NCBI GenBank assembly: GCA_963846495.1
Contig: CAWJWP010000004.1
Location: 42,469 to 106,468, forward strand
From: DASYQD01 sp963846495
GTDB lineage: Bacteria; Acidobacteriota; Thermoanaerobaculia; Multivoradales; JAIOJS01
Length of the DNA stretch: 64,000 bases
Direction of reading: 5' to 3'
Part shown: positions 31,180-39,012 of the stretch, one piece after another
Layout of the letters: each line of letters starts with the position of its first letter
Numbering within the stretch: the stretch's first letter is position 1
The notes under the pieces: generated by a model
What the model was told of the DNA's origin: nothing
What the model saw: only the letters and a program-made list of their open reading frames with translations
Database searches by the model: none
Made by a program: the position numbers and the translations under genes

Positions 31180-31692
31180 ATGGAAGGCTTATCGATCGAA
31201 AGCGCGCTGGGGCTGCACGAAACCGCCGCGACGTTGTCTGCCGGCCAGATGGCGCTGCGCGCGATCCTCGTCTACGGCGTCCTGCTGCTCTTCGTCCGCT
31301 TCGGCCACAAGCGCTTCGTCAGCCGCAGCACGGCCTTCGACCTCGTCCTCGCCATCGTCCTCGGCTCGGTCGCGAGCCGGGCCGTCACCGGCACCTCGCC
31401 GCTCGTGCCGACGCTGGTCGCGAGCCTCACACTGGTGCTGCTCCATCGCGTCATCGCCGCCCTCGGCTACCGCTCCCACCGCTTCGGCATCCTCGTCAAG
31501 GGCAACCCGCACCAGCTGATACGTGACGGCGCACCGATCGAGGCCGAGATGCGCCACACCAGCATCAGCCAGCACGACCTCGAAGAAGCCCTCCGCGAGC
31601 ACGGCATCGCCAACCTCGACGAAGTCGAAGGCGCCTGGCTCGAGCGCAGTGGAAACGTTTCTGTCGTGAAGCGGCCCGCAAGCGGCCGCTGA
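31180..31692 (+). CDS. DUF421 (YetF-type) membrane protein
   Basis: About 170 residues. Hydrophobic helices LRAILVYGVLLLFVRFG, FDLVLAIVLGSVASRAV and VPTLVASLTLVLLHRVIAAL, then the cytoplasmic DUF421 fold (GILVKGNPHQLIRDG, HDLEEALREHGIANLDEVEGAW). The LAIVLGSVASRA signature is typical. Function unknown in the family; Bacillus members are linked to spore or membrane traits. ATG 31,180 is preferred to the TTG at 31,153. Diverges from the sulfatase-like gene. Confidence 0.88.
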   Translation: MEGLSIESALGLHETAATLSAGQMALRAILVYGVLLLFVRFGHKRFVSRSTAFDLVLAIVLGSVASRAVTGTSPLVPTLVASLTLVLLHRVIAALGYRSHRFGILVKGNPHQLIRDGAPIEAEMRHTSISQHDLEEALREHGIANLDEVEGAWLERSGNVSVVKRPASGR

Positions 31693-31708
31693 CGGTCGGC
31701 CGCGAACG

Positions 31709-32008
31709 TCAGCTGGCGCGCCGCAACGGTTTCGGCAGCTTCCGCACCTGCCGCGTAGCGCGATGGAGGTCGACCGCCTTCTGCGCGTTGAGCCAGAACC
31801 CTGGCGTCGTGGCGAAGGCGGCGCTCAGCTTGAGCGCCATCTCCGCGCTCAGCGAGGTGCGGCCGTTGACTAGCCGATTGATGACCTTGACGTCGCAGCC
31901 CAGATGGTCGGCCAGCTGCTTCTGCGTCATACCCAGCGGCTCGAGGAACTCCTCGCGCAGGATCTCGCCTGGATGAGTGGGCGCACGCCGCATCGCGGAT
32001 GTCGCCAT
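31709..32008 (-). CDS. higA: HigA-type antitoxin (HTH, XRE family)
   Basis: About 99 residues with the HigA/VapI pattern: HPGEILREEFLEPLGMTQKQLADHLG, cut to its signature HPGEILREEFL and GMTQKQLA, then INRLVNGRTSLSAEMALKLSAAF and TTPGFWLNAQKAVDL. It binds its own promoter and neutralises a HigB RelE-like RNase in known pairs. No HigB is found upstream or downstream (neighbours are MFS and DUF421), so it is an orphan or acts as a stand-alone regulator. Confidence 0.88.
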   Translation of the reverse strand: MATSAMRRAPTHPGEILREEFLEPLGMTQKQLADHLGCDVKVINRLVNGRTSLSAEMALKLSAAFATTPGFWLNAQKAVDLHRATRQVRKLPKPLRRAS

Positions 32009-32078
32009 AGCGATCAGCATATCGGGGCTCAGAAGAGAGCGATCGTCTCCCTTTCGCGGCGATGCGAGAATCGCCGGC

Positions 32079-33335
32079 ATGCGTCGCGTCTTCGCCGCTT
32101 ATCGCGAGGCGTATTCGGGCCTGCCGCGCGCGGCTTGGGTGTTGGCGGCGGTGTGCTTCGTCAATCGCTGCGGCACGATGGTGTTGCTGTTTCTCATGCT
32201 CTATCTGACGACGCAGCGCGGGCTCTCCGTCTTTGCCGCGAGTGTCGTGGTTACGCTCTACGGCGCCGGCGCGTGCATCGGCGCCTTCGTCGGCGGGGAG
32301 CTCGCCGATCGTTTCGGCGCGCAGCGCATCCAGGTGGCATCGTTGGCGCTCGCCGGCGGCGGCTTCCTGCTTTACGGGCGGCTGCGCGCCGGGCTCGCGC
32401 TCTACGCCGGCGCGTTGCTGCTCGGCCTGATCAACGAGGCCTTTCGCCCCGCCAACAGCACCGCCGTCGCGGCCGCCGTGCCGCCCGAGCGGCTGGCGCA
32501 GGCGTTCGCGGTGCGGCGGCTGGGCCTCAACCTGGGGATGACGTGCGGCCCGGCGCTCGGGGGCGTGCTCGCGGCGCGCGACTACTCGTTGCTCTTCGTC
32601 GTCGACGGCGGCACTTGCCTGCTCGCCGCGGCGCTGCTCGCGGTGCTCGACCGCTCGCGGCCGCCCGTGCGCGCGCATGAGAGCGAGCCCGTCGCCGGCG
32701 GCTCGCCGTGGCGCGACGGGCCGTTCCTCGCCCTGCTCGGTCTCGCGTCCTGTCAGGCCGCGGTGCTCTTCCAGCTCGTCTCCACCTACCCGCTGGGGCT
32801 GCGCGAGCTGCATCGCATGAGCGAGCCGCAGATCGGCAGCGTCTACGCCATCAACACCGTGCTCATCGTGATCGTCGAGATGGTGTTGGTGCGGCGGCTC
32901 GCCGGGAGCGCGCCGCTGCGCGTGGCGGCGTGGGGCGGCCTCCTCTTCGGCGGCGGCATGGCCCTGCTGCCGGTCGGCCGCGGCTACGCGTTCGTCGCCG
33001 CGACGGTCGTCGTCTGGACCTTCGGCGAGATGCTCACCATGCCGTTCTTCGAAACGGTAGCCGCCGCGCGCGCCGGCGAGCACAGCCGCGGCCGCTACCT
33101 CGGCGCCTTCAACTTCGCCTACGCGCTGGCGTTCGCCGGCGCGCCGGCGCTCGGCGGCTGGATCTACCAGCGCTTCGGTCCTGGCATCCTCTTCGCCGGC
33201 TGCGGCTTGCTCGGCGTCGCGATGTGGGTCGGGGCGCGAGCCCTTTCGCCGCGGCTCGCCGGGCCTGCCGTGATGCGCGGTGCGCCATCCAGCGCTTCAC
33301 CATCGACAGCGCCGCTCGCACCGCCCGCGTCATGA
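32079..33335 (+). CDS. Major facilitator superfamily transporter
   Basis: 418 residues, about twelve hydrophobic helices (WVLAAVCFVNRCGTMVLLFL, cut here to WVLAAVCF; VVVTLYGAGACIGAFVGGEL; LALYAGALLLGLINEAF; FVAATVVVWTFGEMLTMPFF). The loop 2-3 motif appears as GGELADRFGAQRI, the MFS signature A. NRCGTMV in helix 1 and RPANSTAVA are those of MdtH/YajR-like multidrug-type carriers. Substrate unknown. Its TGA overlaps the ATG of the next gene. Confidence 0.88.
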   Translation: MRRVFAAYREAYSGLPRAAWVLAAVCFVNRCGTMVLLFLMLYLTTQRGLSVFAASVVVTLYGAGACIGAFVGGELADRFGAQRIQVASLALAGGGFLLYGRLRAGLALYAGALLLGLINEAFRPANSTAVAAAVPPERLAQAFAVRRLGLNLGMTCGPALGGVLAARDYSLLFVVDGGTCLLAAALLAVLDRSRPPVRAHESEPVAGGSPWRDGPFLALLGLASCQAAVLFQLVSTYPLGLRELHRMSEPQIGSVYAINTVLIVIVEMVLVRRLAGSAPLRVAAWGGLLFGGGMALLPVGRGYAFVAATVVVWTFGEMLTMPFFETVAAARAGEHSRGRYLGAFNFAYALAFAGAPALGGWIYQRFGPGILFAGCGLLGVAMWVGARALSPRLAGPAVMRGAPSSASPSTAPLAPPAS

Positions 33336-33838
33336 GCGACCCAGCGGCGAACGCGGTAGCGGACGTGGAGCGTGAGCCGAGCTTCTTCGCCGACGCCATG
33401 CTCGGCGGCCTCGGCCGCTGGCTGCGTACGCTCGGGCTCGACGTCGCCTCCGATCCCGCCCTCGACGACGCCGCGCTCGTCGAGCTGTCGGCGCGCGAGG
33501 GGCGCGTGATCCTCACTCGCGACCGCAAGCTCGTCGAGCGGCGTCTGGCGCGCCGTCACCTGCTCATCACGTCCGACCAGGTGGGCGAGCAGCTCCGCCA
33601 GGTGCTCGCCGCGTTCGACATCGCGATCGATCCTGCTCGCGTGCTGTCGCGTTGCCTACGCTGCAACGTGCCGCTCGTCGAGCTCGACACCGAGGTCGCG
33701 CTCCAGCGCGTGCCGCCCTTCGTCGCCCGCACACAGCAGCAGTTCCGTGAGTGCCCGGCCTGCCGGCGCATCTTCTGGCCGGCGACGCACGCCGCCCGCA
33801 TGCGCCAGCGGCTCGAGGCGCTCGGCATCCCGTTGTGA
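33332..33838 (+). CDS. Mut7-C (DUF82) RNase-domain protein
   Basis: 168 residues: PIN-like N-terminal half (FFADAMLGGLGRWLRTLGLD, ILTRDRKLVERR) and a zinc ribbon with CLRCNVPL and CPACRRIFWPATH. Mut7-C proteins are predicted RNases. ATG at 33,332 overlaps the MFS stop (ATGA), so it is translated from the same message. No shift. Confidence 0.9.
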   Translation: MSDPAANAVADVEREPSFFADAMLGGLGRWLRTLGLDVASDPALDDAALVELSAREGRVILTRDRKLVERRLARRHLLITSDQVGEQLRQVLAAFDIAIDPARVLSRCLRCNVPLVELDTEVALQRVPPFVARTQQQFRECPACRRIFWPATHAARMRQRLEALGIPL

Positions 33839-33847
33839 AACGTTTCA
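33836..33847. promoter_or_regulatory. Perfect 12-bp palindrome TGAAACGTTTCA
   Basis: Overlaps the stop codon of the Mut7-C gene and lies 160 bp ahead of the metzincin gene. LacI/GalR-family operators often have this form, but no LacI-type regulator is in the window. A shorter GAAACGTTTC is found at 31,652 within the DUF421 3' end. Confidence 0.4.
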
Positions 33848-34007
33848 TGTGAAGGCCGCCACCGCGCGCCGGGCAGCGTCGCGCGCGCCGTGGCCTGCGG
33901 AATGCCGCTTCGCCGTTGTTGGTTAGCAGAGGCTGACCGCTTTGCAGTTTCGGCGGCCGGCCCGGCCCACCACCTTCGACGCACAGCTCGACGCCCAGGA
34001 GGCCACG

Positions 34008-35537
34008 ATGGATCGACTCCTCCGCCGTTCGCTTTTCGTTGCTCTGGCACTCGGCGCCGCCGCCGCGGCGCGGCCCGCGCTCGCCACCAGCTACGTGATG
34101 ATGTCCGACGCCGCGCTCGCCGATCAGGCAGCGGTGGTCGTCGACGCGCGTGTCGTCGCCGCCGAGCCCGCCGCCGTCTACGACCGCGCGCCCGCCACCG
34201 ACTACCGCATCGAGGTCGACCGCGTGCTCAAGGGCGACGTGCCCGGGGGCGTCCTCGTCGTGCGCGTGCCCGGCGGCGTCGATCCGGTCACCGGCATCGG
34301 CTTCAAGGCCTTCGGCGCGCCCGAGTTCGCGGCCAACGAGCGCACGCTGCTCTTCCTCCGCCCCGCCGGCGACGGCACCTACAGCGTCCTCCACCTGATG
34401 CTCGGCGCCTTCCATCTGCGCGCGCAGGCCGGGCGCAAGGTCGCCGTGCGCGACCTCTCCGAGGCGCACGAGATCGAGCTGCCCGGCCGCCCCGCGGAAG
34501 GCGACGACCTGCGCGACTTCGACGCTTTCTCCAACTGGATCGAGGAACGCGCCGCGGGTGCCGCGCGCCCGCGCGACTACGTGCTCGGCAAGGCAGCGGC
34601 GGAGCTCGGCTCGGTGAGCTCGGGCTTCACCTTCCTCACTCCCGACGACGGCGTGCCCATCCGCTGGTTCGGCTTCGACAGCGGCCAGTCGGTCGCCTGG
34701 CGCGTGCACCAGGCCGGTCAGTCCGGCCTCGGCCTCGGCGCCAGCGTGGCGGCATTCGAGACCGCGCTCGCGGCGTGGACCGACGACGCGGCCACCAACA
34801 TCCGCTACCTCTTCGCGGGCACGACCGCCGCCGGCGGCGGCCTCGCCAAGTCCGACCGCACCAACGCCATCCTCTTCGACGATCCTTACCGCGACGATCC
34901 GCGCGAGGCGGTCGAGGGCACCTTCTCCTGCTCGAGCGGCGGCGTCATCGCCATGGGCGGGCCGTTCTTCTACACCATCACGCGCAACTTCCAGGGCAAG
35001 CGCTACCACGAAGCGGCGGAGGCCGACATCGTCACCAACGACGGCACCGCCTGCTTCTTCCAGAACAACCCGCGCGTCGCCGAGGAGGTGTTCGCGCACG
35101 AGCTCGGCCACACCCTCGGCCTCGGCCATTCGTCGAATCGCGACGCGCTGATGTACGCCAACGCGCACGACGACGGTCGCGGCGCGCGCCTCACCGACGA
35201 CGATCTGCGCGGCGGTGGCTGCGCTCTACGGCGGCGGTGCGGGCAACGGTGGCGGCGGCGCGCTGCGCTCGCCGGCACGGCTCGCGGCGCGCGCGCAGTC
35301 GCCGACGGCGGTGCTGCTCAGCTGGCGCGACCGCGCCGCCGGCGAGGACGGCTACGTCGTCGAGGTGCGGGTGCGCCGGCGCGGCTGGCAGCAGGTCAAG
35401 GCGCTCGGGACGAACAGCAACTCGACCGTGGTCACCGGCCTGCAGCCGGGCACGCCGTACAGCTTCCGCGTGCGGGCGGTCCGCGGCGGCGCGCCTCGGC
35501 TTACAGCAACGTGGCGACCGTCACGACGCCGCGCTGA
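34008..35537 (+). CDS. Secreted metzincin-type metalloprotease with FN3 domain (frameshifted)
   Basis: Signal peptide to RPALATS. Residues ~25-190 are a beta-rich region found ahead of matrixin-like domains (VVVDARVVAAEPAAV, VLKGDVPGGVLVVRVPGG). The protease part has HELGHTLGLGHSSN, the zinc-binding HExxHxxGxxH, and a following ALM that fits the Met-turn. After a shift near 35,208 comes LRGVAALYG and a fibronectin type III domain (RLAARAQSPTAVLLSWRD, NSTVVTGLQPGTPYSFRVRAV); a second shift near 35,495 gives the end YSNVATVTTPR. Probably acts outside the cell. About 510 residues. Confidence 0.85.
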   Translation: MDRLLRRSLFVALALGAAAAARPALATSYVMMSDAALADQAAVVVDARVVAAEPAAVYDRAPATDYRIEVDRVLKGDVPGGVLVVRVPGGVDPVTGIGFKAFGAPEFAANERTLLFLRPAGDGTYSVLHLMLGAFHLRAQAGRKVAVRDLSEAHEIELPGRPAEGDDLRDFDAFSNWIEERAAGAARPRDYVLGKAAAELGSVSSGFTFLTPDDGVPIRWFGFDSGQSVAWRVHQAGQSGLGLGASVAAFETALAAWTDDAATNIRYLFAGTTAAGGGLAKSDRTNAILFDDPYRDDPREAVEGTFSCSSGGVIAMGGPFFYTITRNFQGKRYHEAAEADIVTNDGTACFFQNNPRVAEEVFAHELGHTLGLGHSSNRDALMYANAHDDGRGARLTDDDLRGGGCALRRRCGQRWRRRAALAGTARGARAVADGGAAQLARPRRRRGRLRRRGAGAPARLAAGQGARDEQQLDRGHRPAAGHAVQLPRAGGPRRRASAYSNVATVTTPR

Positions 35538-35544
35538 TCCTCCC

Positions 35545-35632
35545 CTCGTCATCGCGAGGGCGCGTAGCGCCCGTGGCGATCTCGATCATCGAGATTGCTT
35601 CGTCGCTCCGCTCCTCGCAATGACGGGAAGCT
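35545..35632. repeat. REP-like inverted repeat between convergent genes
   Basis: GTCATCGCGAGGGCGCGTAG at the left, TCTCGATCATCGAGA in the centre and TCCTCGCAATGAC at the right. It separates the metzincin and ABC-permease 3' ends. Confidence 0.85.
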
Positions 35633-35654
35633 CAGCTGAGCTCCGCACCCCGCG

Positions 35655-36942
35655 CTAGGCGTACTTCGTCCAGCGCCAGATTTCCTTCAGCGACGGCTTC
35701 TTGCCGTACATCAAGATGCCGACGCGGTAGACCCGCGCGCAGATCCACACCATGACGATGTCGGCGAGGATCGTGAGCGCGTAGGCGAGCGCCAGCTGCC
35801 ACGCCGGCGGCATCTTCACCGCGATGCGCAACATCATGATCATCGGCGTGAAGAGCGGGATCAGCGAGAAGGTCACCGCCATCGTCGAGTCGGGGTCGTT
35901 GAGCACCGGCATGAAGACCATCCACGGCACGACGACGAAGAAGACGCCGATGCTCGCCAGCTGCTGCGCTTCCTGCGGGCTGTTGAACGCCGCTCCGATG
36001 AGGGCGTAGAACGAGGCGTAGAAGACGAAGCCGAGCAGGAAGAGGGCGATGAAGTGCGCCACCACCGCCAGGGACAGCGTCGGCATGTTGAAGCCCGACG
36101 GCATGGCGAGACCGGCGATGACCGCCGGCGCGGTGAGCACCGCCGCCGAGCCGAGCCAGATGCCGATCTGGGTGAGCGCCACGCGCGCAGATGCCGACCA
36201 GCTTGCCCGCCATCAGCTGCGTCGGCGTGGTGGTCGAGGCGATCACCTCGACGACGCGGTTGGCCTTCTCCTCGAGCACGCCGTGCATCACCATCTGGCC
36301 GTAGATCATGATCGCCATGTAGAGGATGGTGAACAAACCGATGGCGAGGATGAGGTCGCCGATGCCGGCGTCGGCCTTGCCCCCCTCCTCGGTGACGCGG
36401 ATCTTCTCGAGGTCGACCCCCTCGACGAGGTCGGCGATCTGCTCGGGGTCGTAGCCGGCCGCCGCCAGCCGCTGCTCGCGCACGACGCGCGACAGCACGC
36501 GCTCGACGCGGCCGAGGGTGATGACGTTCGACAGCGTGCGGCCGTGGTACTCGACCTTGTTGTCGGCGAAGACCTGCGGGTCGATCCACAGCCAGGCGTC
36601 GATCTCGTCGGCGAGGACGCGGCGGTCGAGCTCCTTTTTCTGCACCGCCTCGTCGGCGGCCGGCGGCTCGACGCGGAGCGTGAAGTCGACCTGCGGGCCG
36701 CCGTCGGCTTGGCCGCCGCCCGCGATCTCCTTCTCGAGACGCGAGGCCACCTTGCCGGTCTCGTCGACGACCGTCAGCCGCAGACCGCCGCGGCTCTTCG
36801 ACATGATGAGGCTCGGCAACACGATCCACGCGCCCATGAGGAGCGGCAGGATGACGGTGGTGATCCAGAAGGCGGGCGTGCGCACCCGCGACAGGTAGTC
36901 GCGCTTGGCGATCACCAGCATGCGCGAATCAAACGTGGGCAT
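35655..36942 (-). CDS. ABC-2 type exporter permease (NatB-like), frameshifted
   Basis: N-terminal helix WITTVILPLLMGAWIVLPSL, a large outside domain of ~150 residues (LRLTVVDETGKVASRLEKE), then helices LILAIGLFTILYMAIMIYG, and after a shift near 36,185 four more (VLTAPAVIAGLAM; ALFLLGFVFYASFYALIG; GVFFVVVPWMVFMPVL; LALAYALTILADIVMVWIC). This is the NatB/YhaP pattern of ABC-2 permeases with one wide extracytoplasmic loop. Its start overlaps the 3' end of the ATPase gene by 14 bp. Family members export sodium or toxic compounds. Confidence 0.88.
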
Positions 36943-37834
36943 CGTTCACCGCCTCCACGAAGATCTCCTCGAGCGTCGGCTCGGCGGAGCGGAACTCACG
37001 GACGGAGAGGAAGGACACCAGCTGCCGCAGCAGCTCGGCGGCGTCGACGCCGGGCGAGGCCGTGACCTCTAAATGGCCATTGCGCGCCGCCACCGCGACG
37101 ACGCCGGGGACGCTCGACACCTTCTCGACGTCGCCGTCGGCGACCAGGCGATAGCGGTCGGCGCCGCGCGCGCGCCGCAGCGCCTGCAGCTCGCCCGCGA
37201 GCACCACCCGCCCGCGGGCGATGAGGGCGATGTGGTCGCACAGCCTCTCGGCCTGCTCCATGACGTGGGTCGAGAAGAGGATCGTCTTGCCCGCCGCCTT
37301 GTGCGCCGACAGCAGGTCCTTGAACAGGCCCTGGTTGATGGGGTCGAGGCCGGAGAAGGGCTCGTCGAGCACCAGCAGCTCGGGCTCGTGGATCAAGGTG
37401 CCGGCGAGCTGGATCTTCTGCTGCATGCCCTTGGAGAGCTCCTCGACCTTCGACTTGCTGCGCGCGGCGAGGCCGACGCGCTCGAGCCACTCGTCGGCGC
37501 GCTTGCCGAGAGGCGCCTTGGGCAGGCCGTGGAGCTCGCCCAGGAAGACCAGCTGCTCCTTGACCGTCATCTTGCGGTAGAGGCCGCGCTCCTCGGGCAG
37601 GTAGCCGATGCGGTCGAGGTCGGCGCGCGTGCGCGGGTGGCCGAAGACCCGCACCTCCCCCTCGTCGGGGCCGATGATGTCCATCAGCATGCGGATGGTG
37701 GTCGTCTTGCCGGCGCCGTTGGGGCCCAGCAGGCCGAAGACGGTGCCGGCGGGAACGGTCAGCGACACGTCTTCGACGGCCTTGGCGCCGTCGAAGGTCT
37801 TGCGCAGACCGCGTAGGTCGACAGTGGGTTCCAT
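36929..37834 (-). CDS. ABC transporter ATPase (NatA-like)
   Basis: 301 residues. Walker A GLLGPNGAGKTTTIRML, Q-loop IGYLPEERGLY, signature ELSKGMQQKIQLAG, Walker B LLVLDEPFSGLDP and switch His in ILFSTHVMEQAERL. The YLPEERGLYRKM sequence and a C-terminal DUF4162-like domain are typical of NatA/YhaQ. ATG at 37,834. Forms an exporter with the overlapping permease gene. Confidence 0.93.
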   Translation of the reverse strand: MEPTVDLRGLRKTFDGAKAVEDVSLTVPAGTVFGLLGPNGAGKTTTIRMLMDIIGPDEGEVRVFGHPRTRADLDRIGYLPEERGLYRKMTVKEQLVFLGELHGLPKAPLGKRADEWLERVGLAARSKSKVEELSKGMQQKIQLAGTLIHEPELLVLDEPFSGLDPINQGLFKDLLSAHKAAGKTILFSTHVMEQAERLCDHIALIARGRVVLAGELQALRRARGADRYRLVADGDVEKVSSVPGVVAVAARNGHLEVTASPGVDAAELLRQLVSFLSVREFRSAEPTLEEIFVEAVNDAHV

Positions 37835-38064
37835 GAGGCTCCTTGTCGGAGTGGGCCACGGCGCGGCCGGGCAGCTGATGACTACGGTCCATTGTACGGA
37901 GCGATTCCTTACGAGTTCTTCCGTGGTCGCCCGGACCGGGCGACCGCGGAAGAAACATCGGGGAACGGATCGCGTATCCTTTGGGGACGAACCGCGCGCG
38001 ACGCGCGCTTCCCAACCCCCGAACAGCTCCAACCGCTGACCTTTCCCCGAAGGAGATGATCCGC

Positions 38065-38865
38065 ATGCGCTCCAGAGCCCTGCTCGCGGCGGCCGCCGGC
38101 GTCCTGCTCGCCCTGCCCGGGTTCGTACAGACCCCGGCCGCCCACGCCCAGACCGTCGAGGAAGTGATCGCCAAGCACATCGAGGCCCGCGGCGGCAAGG
38201 AGAAGCTCGCCGCCGTGCAGAGCGCCCGCGCCACCGGCAAGATGTCGATGGGCCCGATGGAGGTGCCGTTCGTCATGGAGTGGAAGGCGCCCAACCGCGT
38301 GCGCCAGGAGTTCACCGTGCAGGGCAAGGCGGGCGTGCGCGCCTACGACGGCACGACCGCCTGGATGCACATGCCGTTCATGGGCAAGGCCGACCCCGAG
38401 AAGATGGCGGAGGAAGACACCGCCGACATGGCGCAGGAGGCCGACCTCATCGAGGGCCCGCTCGTGAACTACCAGCAGAAGGGGCACCAGGTGCGCCTCG
38501 TCGGCAAGAAGGAGATCGAGGGCACCGAGGCCTACGAGCTCGAGGTGACGATGAAGAACGGCGACGTGACGCACGACTACCTCGACGCCGAGACCTTCCT
38601 CACCATCAAGCAGGAGAGCAAGCACAAGCAGGGCGACCAGGAGCTCGAGGTCGTCACCGCGGTCGGCAACTACCAGCAGGTGGACGGCCTGACGCTGCCC
38701 TTCTCGATCAGCAGCACGATCAAGGGCGCGCCGCCGGGCGCCGGCGGCCAGAACATCACCATCGAGAAGTACGAGTTCGGCAGCGCGATCGACGACAGCC
38801 GCTTCGCCTTCCCGGGCGCTGCCGCCGCGGACAAGCCGGCGGCGACGAAGCCGCCCGGCCGCTGA
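38065..38865 (+). CDS. Periplasmic LolA-like protein
   Basis: About 266 residues. AAGGAG at 38,050 favours ATG 38,065; a signal peptide ends AAHAQT. The mature protein starts VEEVIAKHIEARGGKEKL, common in outer-membrane lipoprotein-sorting-like proteins, then strands such as VPFVMEWKAPNRVRQEF, VRAYDGTTAWMH, LVGKKEIEGTEAYELEVT and FLTIKQESKH. It has the open half-barrel style of LolA/LolB/DUF4292. Its cargo is unknown. Followed by a hairpin repeat and the BNR protein gene. Confidence 0.8.
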   Translation: MRSRALLAAAAGVLLALPGFVQTPAAHAQTVEEVIAKHIEARGGKEKLAAVQSARATGKMSMGPMEVPFVMEWKAPNRVRQEFTVQGKAGVRAYDGTTAWMHMPFMGKADPEKMAEEDTADMAQEADLIEGPLVNYQQKGHQVRLVGKKEIEGTEAYELEVTMKNGDVTHDYLDAETFLTIKQESKHKQGDQELEVVTAVGNYQQVDGLTLPFSISSTIKGAPPGAGGQNITIEKYEFGSAIDDSRFAFPGAAAADKPAATKPPGR

Positions 38866-38904
38866 CGCCGTTTTCGCGAGCTCGCGGCAACGCGGGGTCG
38901 GAAC

Positions 38905-38972
38905 GTAGGGTGCGCTCTGCGCACCGTCCGACTCCGCGACGCCCGTTCGCTGGTGCGCAGAGCGCACCCTAC
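38905..38972. repeat. Long inverted repeat, 21-bp perfect arms
   Basis: Left arm 38,905-38,925 starts GTAGGGTGCGCTC, right arm 38,952-38,972 ends GAGCGCACCCTAC, loop 26 bp. Similar GTAGGGTGCGC hairpins are widespread dispersed repeats in other bacteria. It is a different family from the GTCATTGCGAG elements. Probably halts transcription or protects the mRNA end of the LolA-like gene. Confidence 0.85.
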
Positions 38973-39012
38973 AGATGCCGACTGCCGGGTGTCCTTCGAG
39001 AGGAGACTTCCC

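Noticed and set aside
31120..31180. Longer DUF421 start at TTG 31,153
   Set aside because: The added residues are not hydrophobic or conserved in style; ATG 31,180 gives a typical N-terminus.
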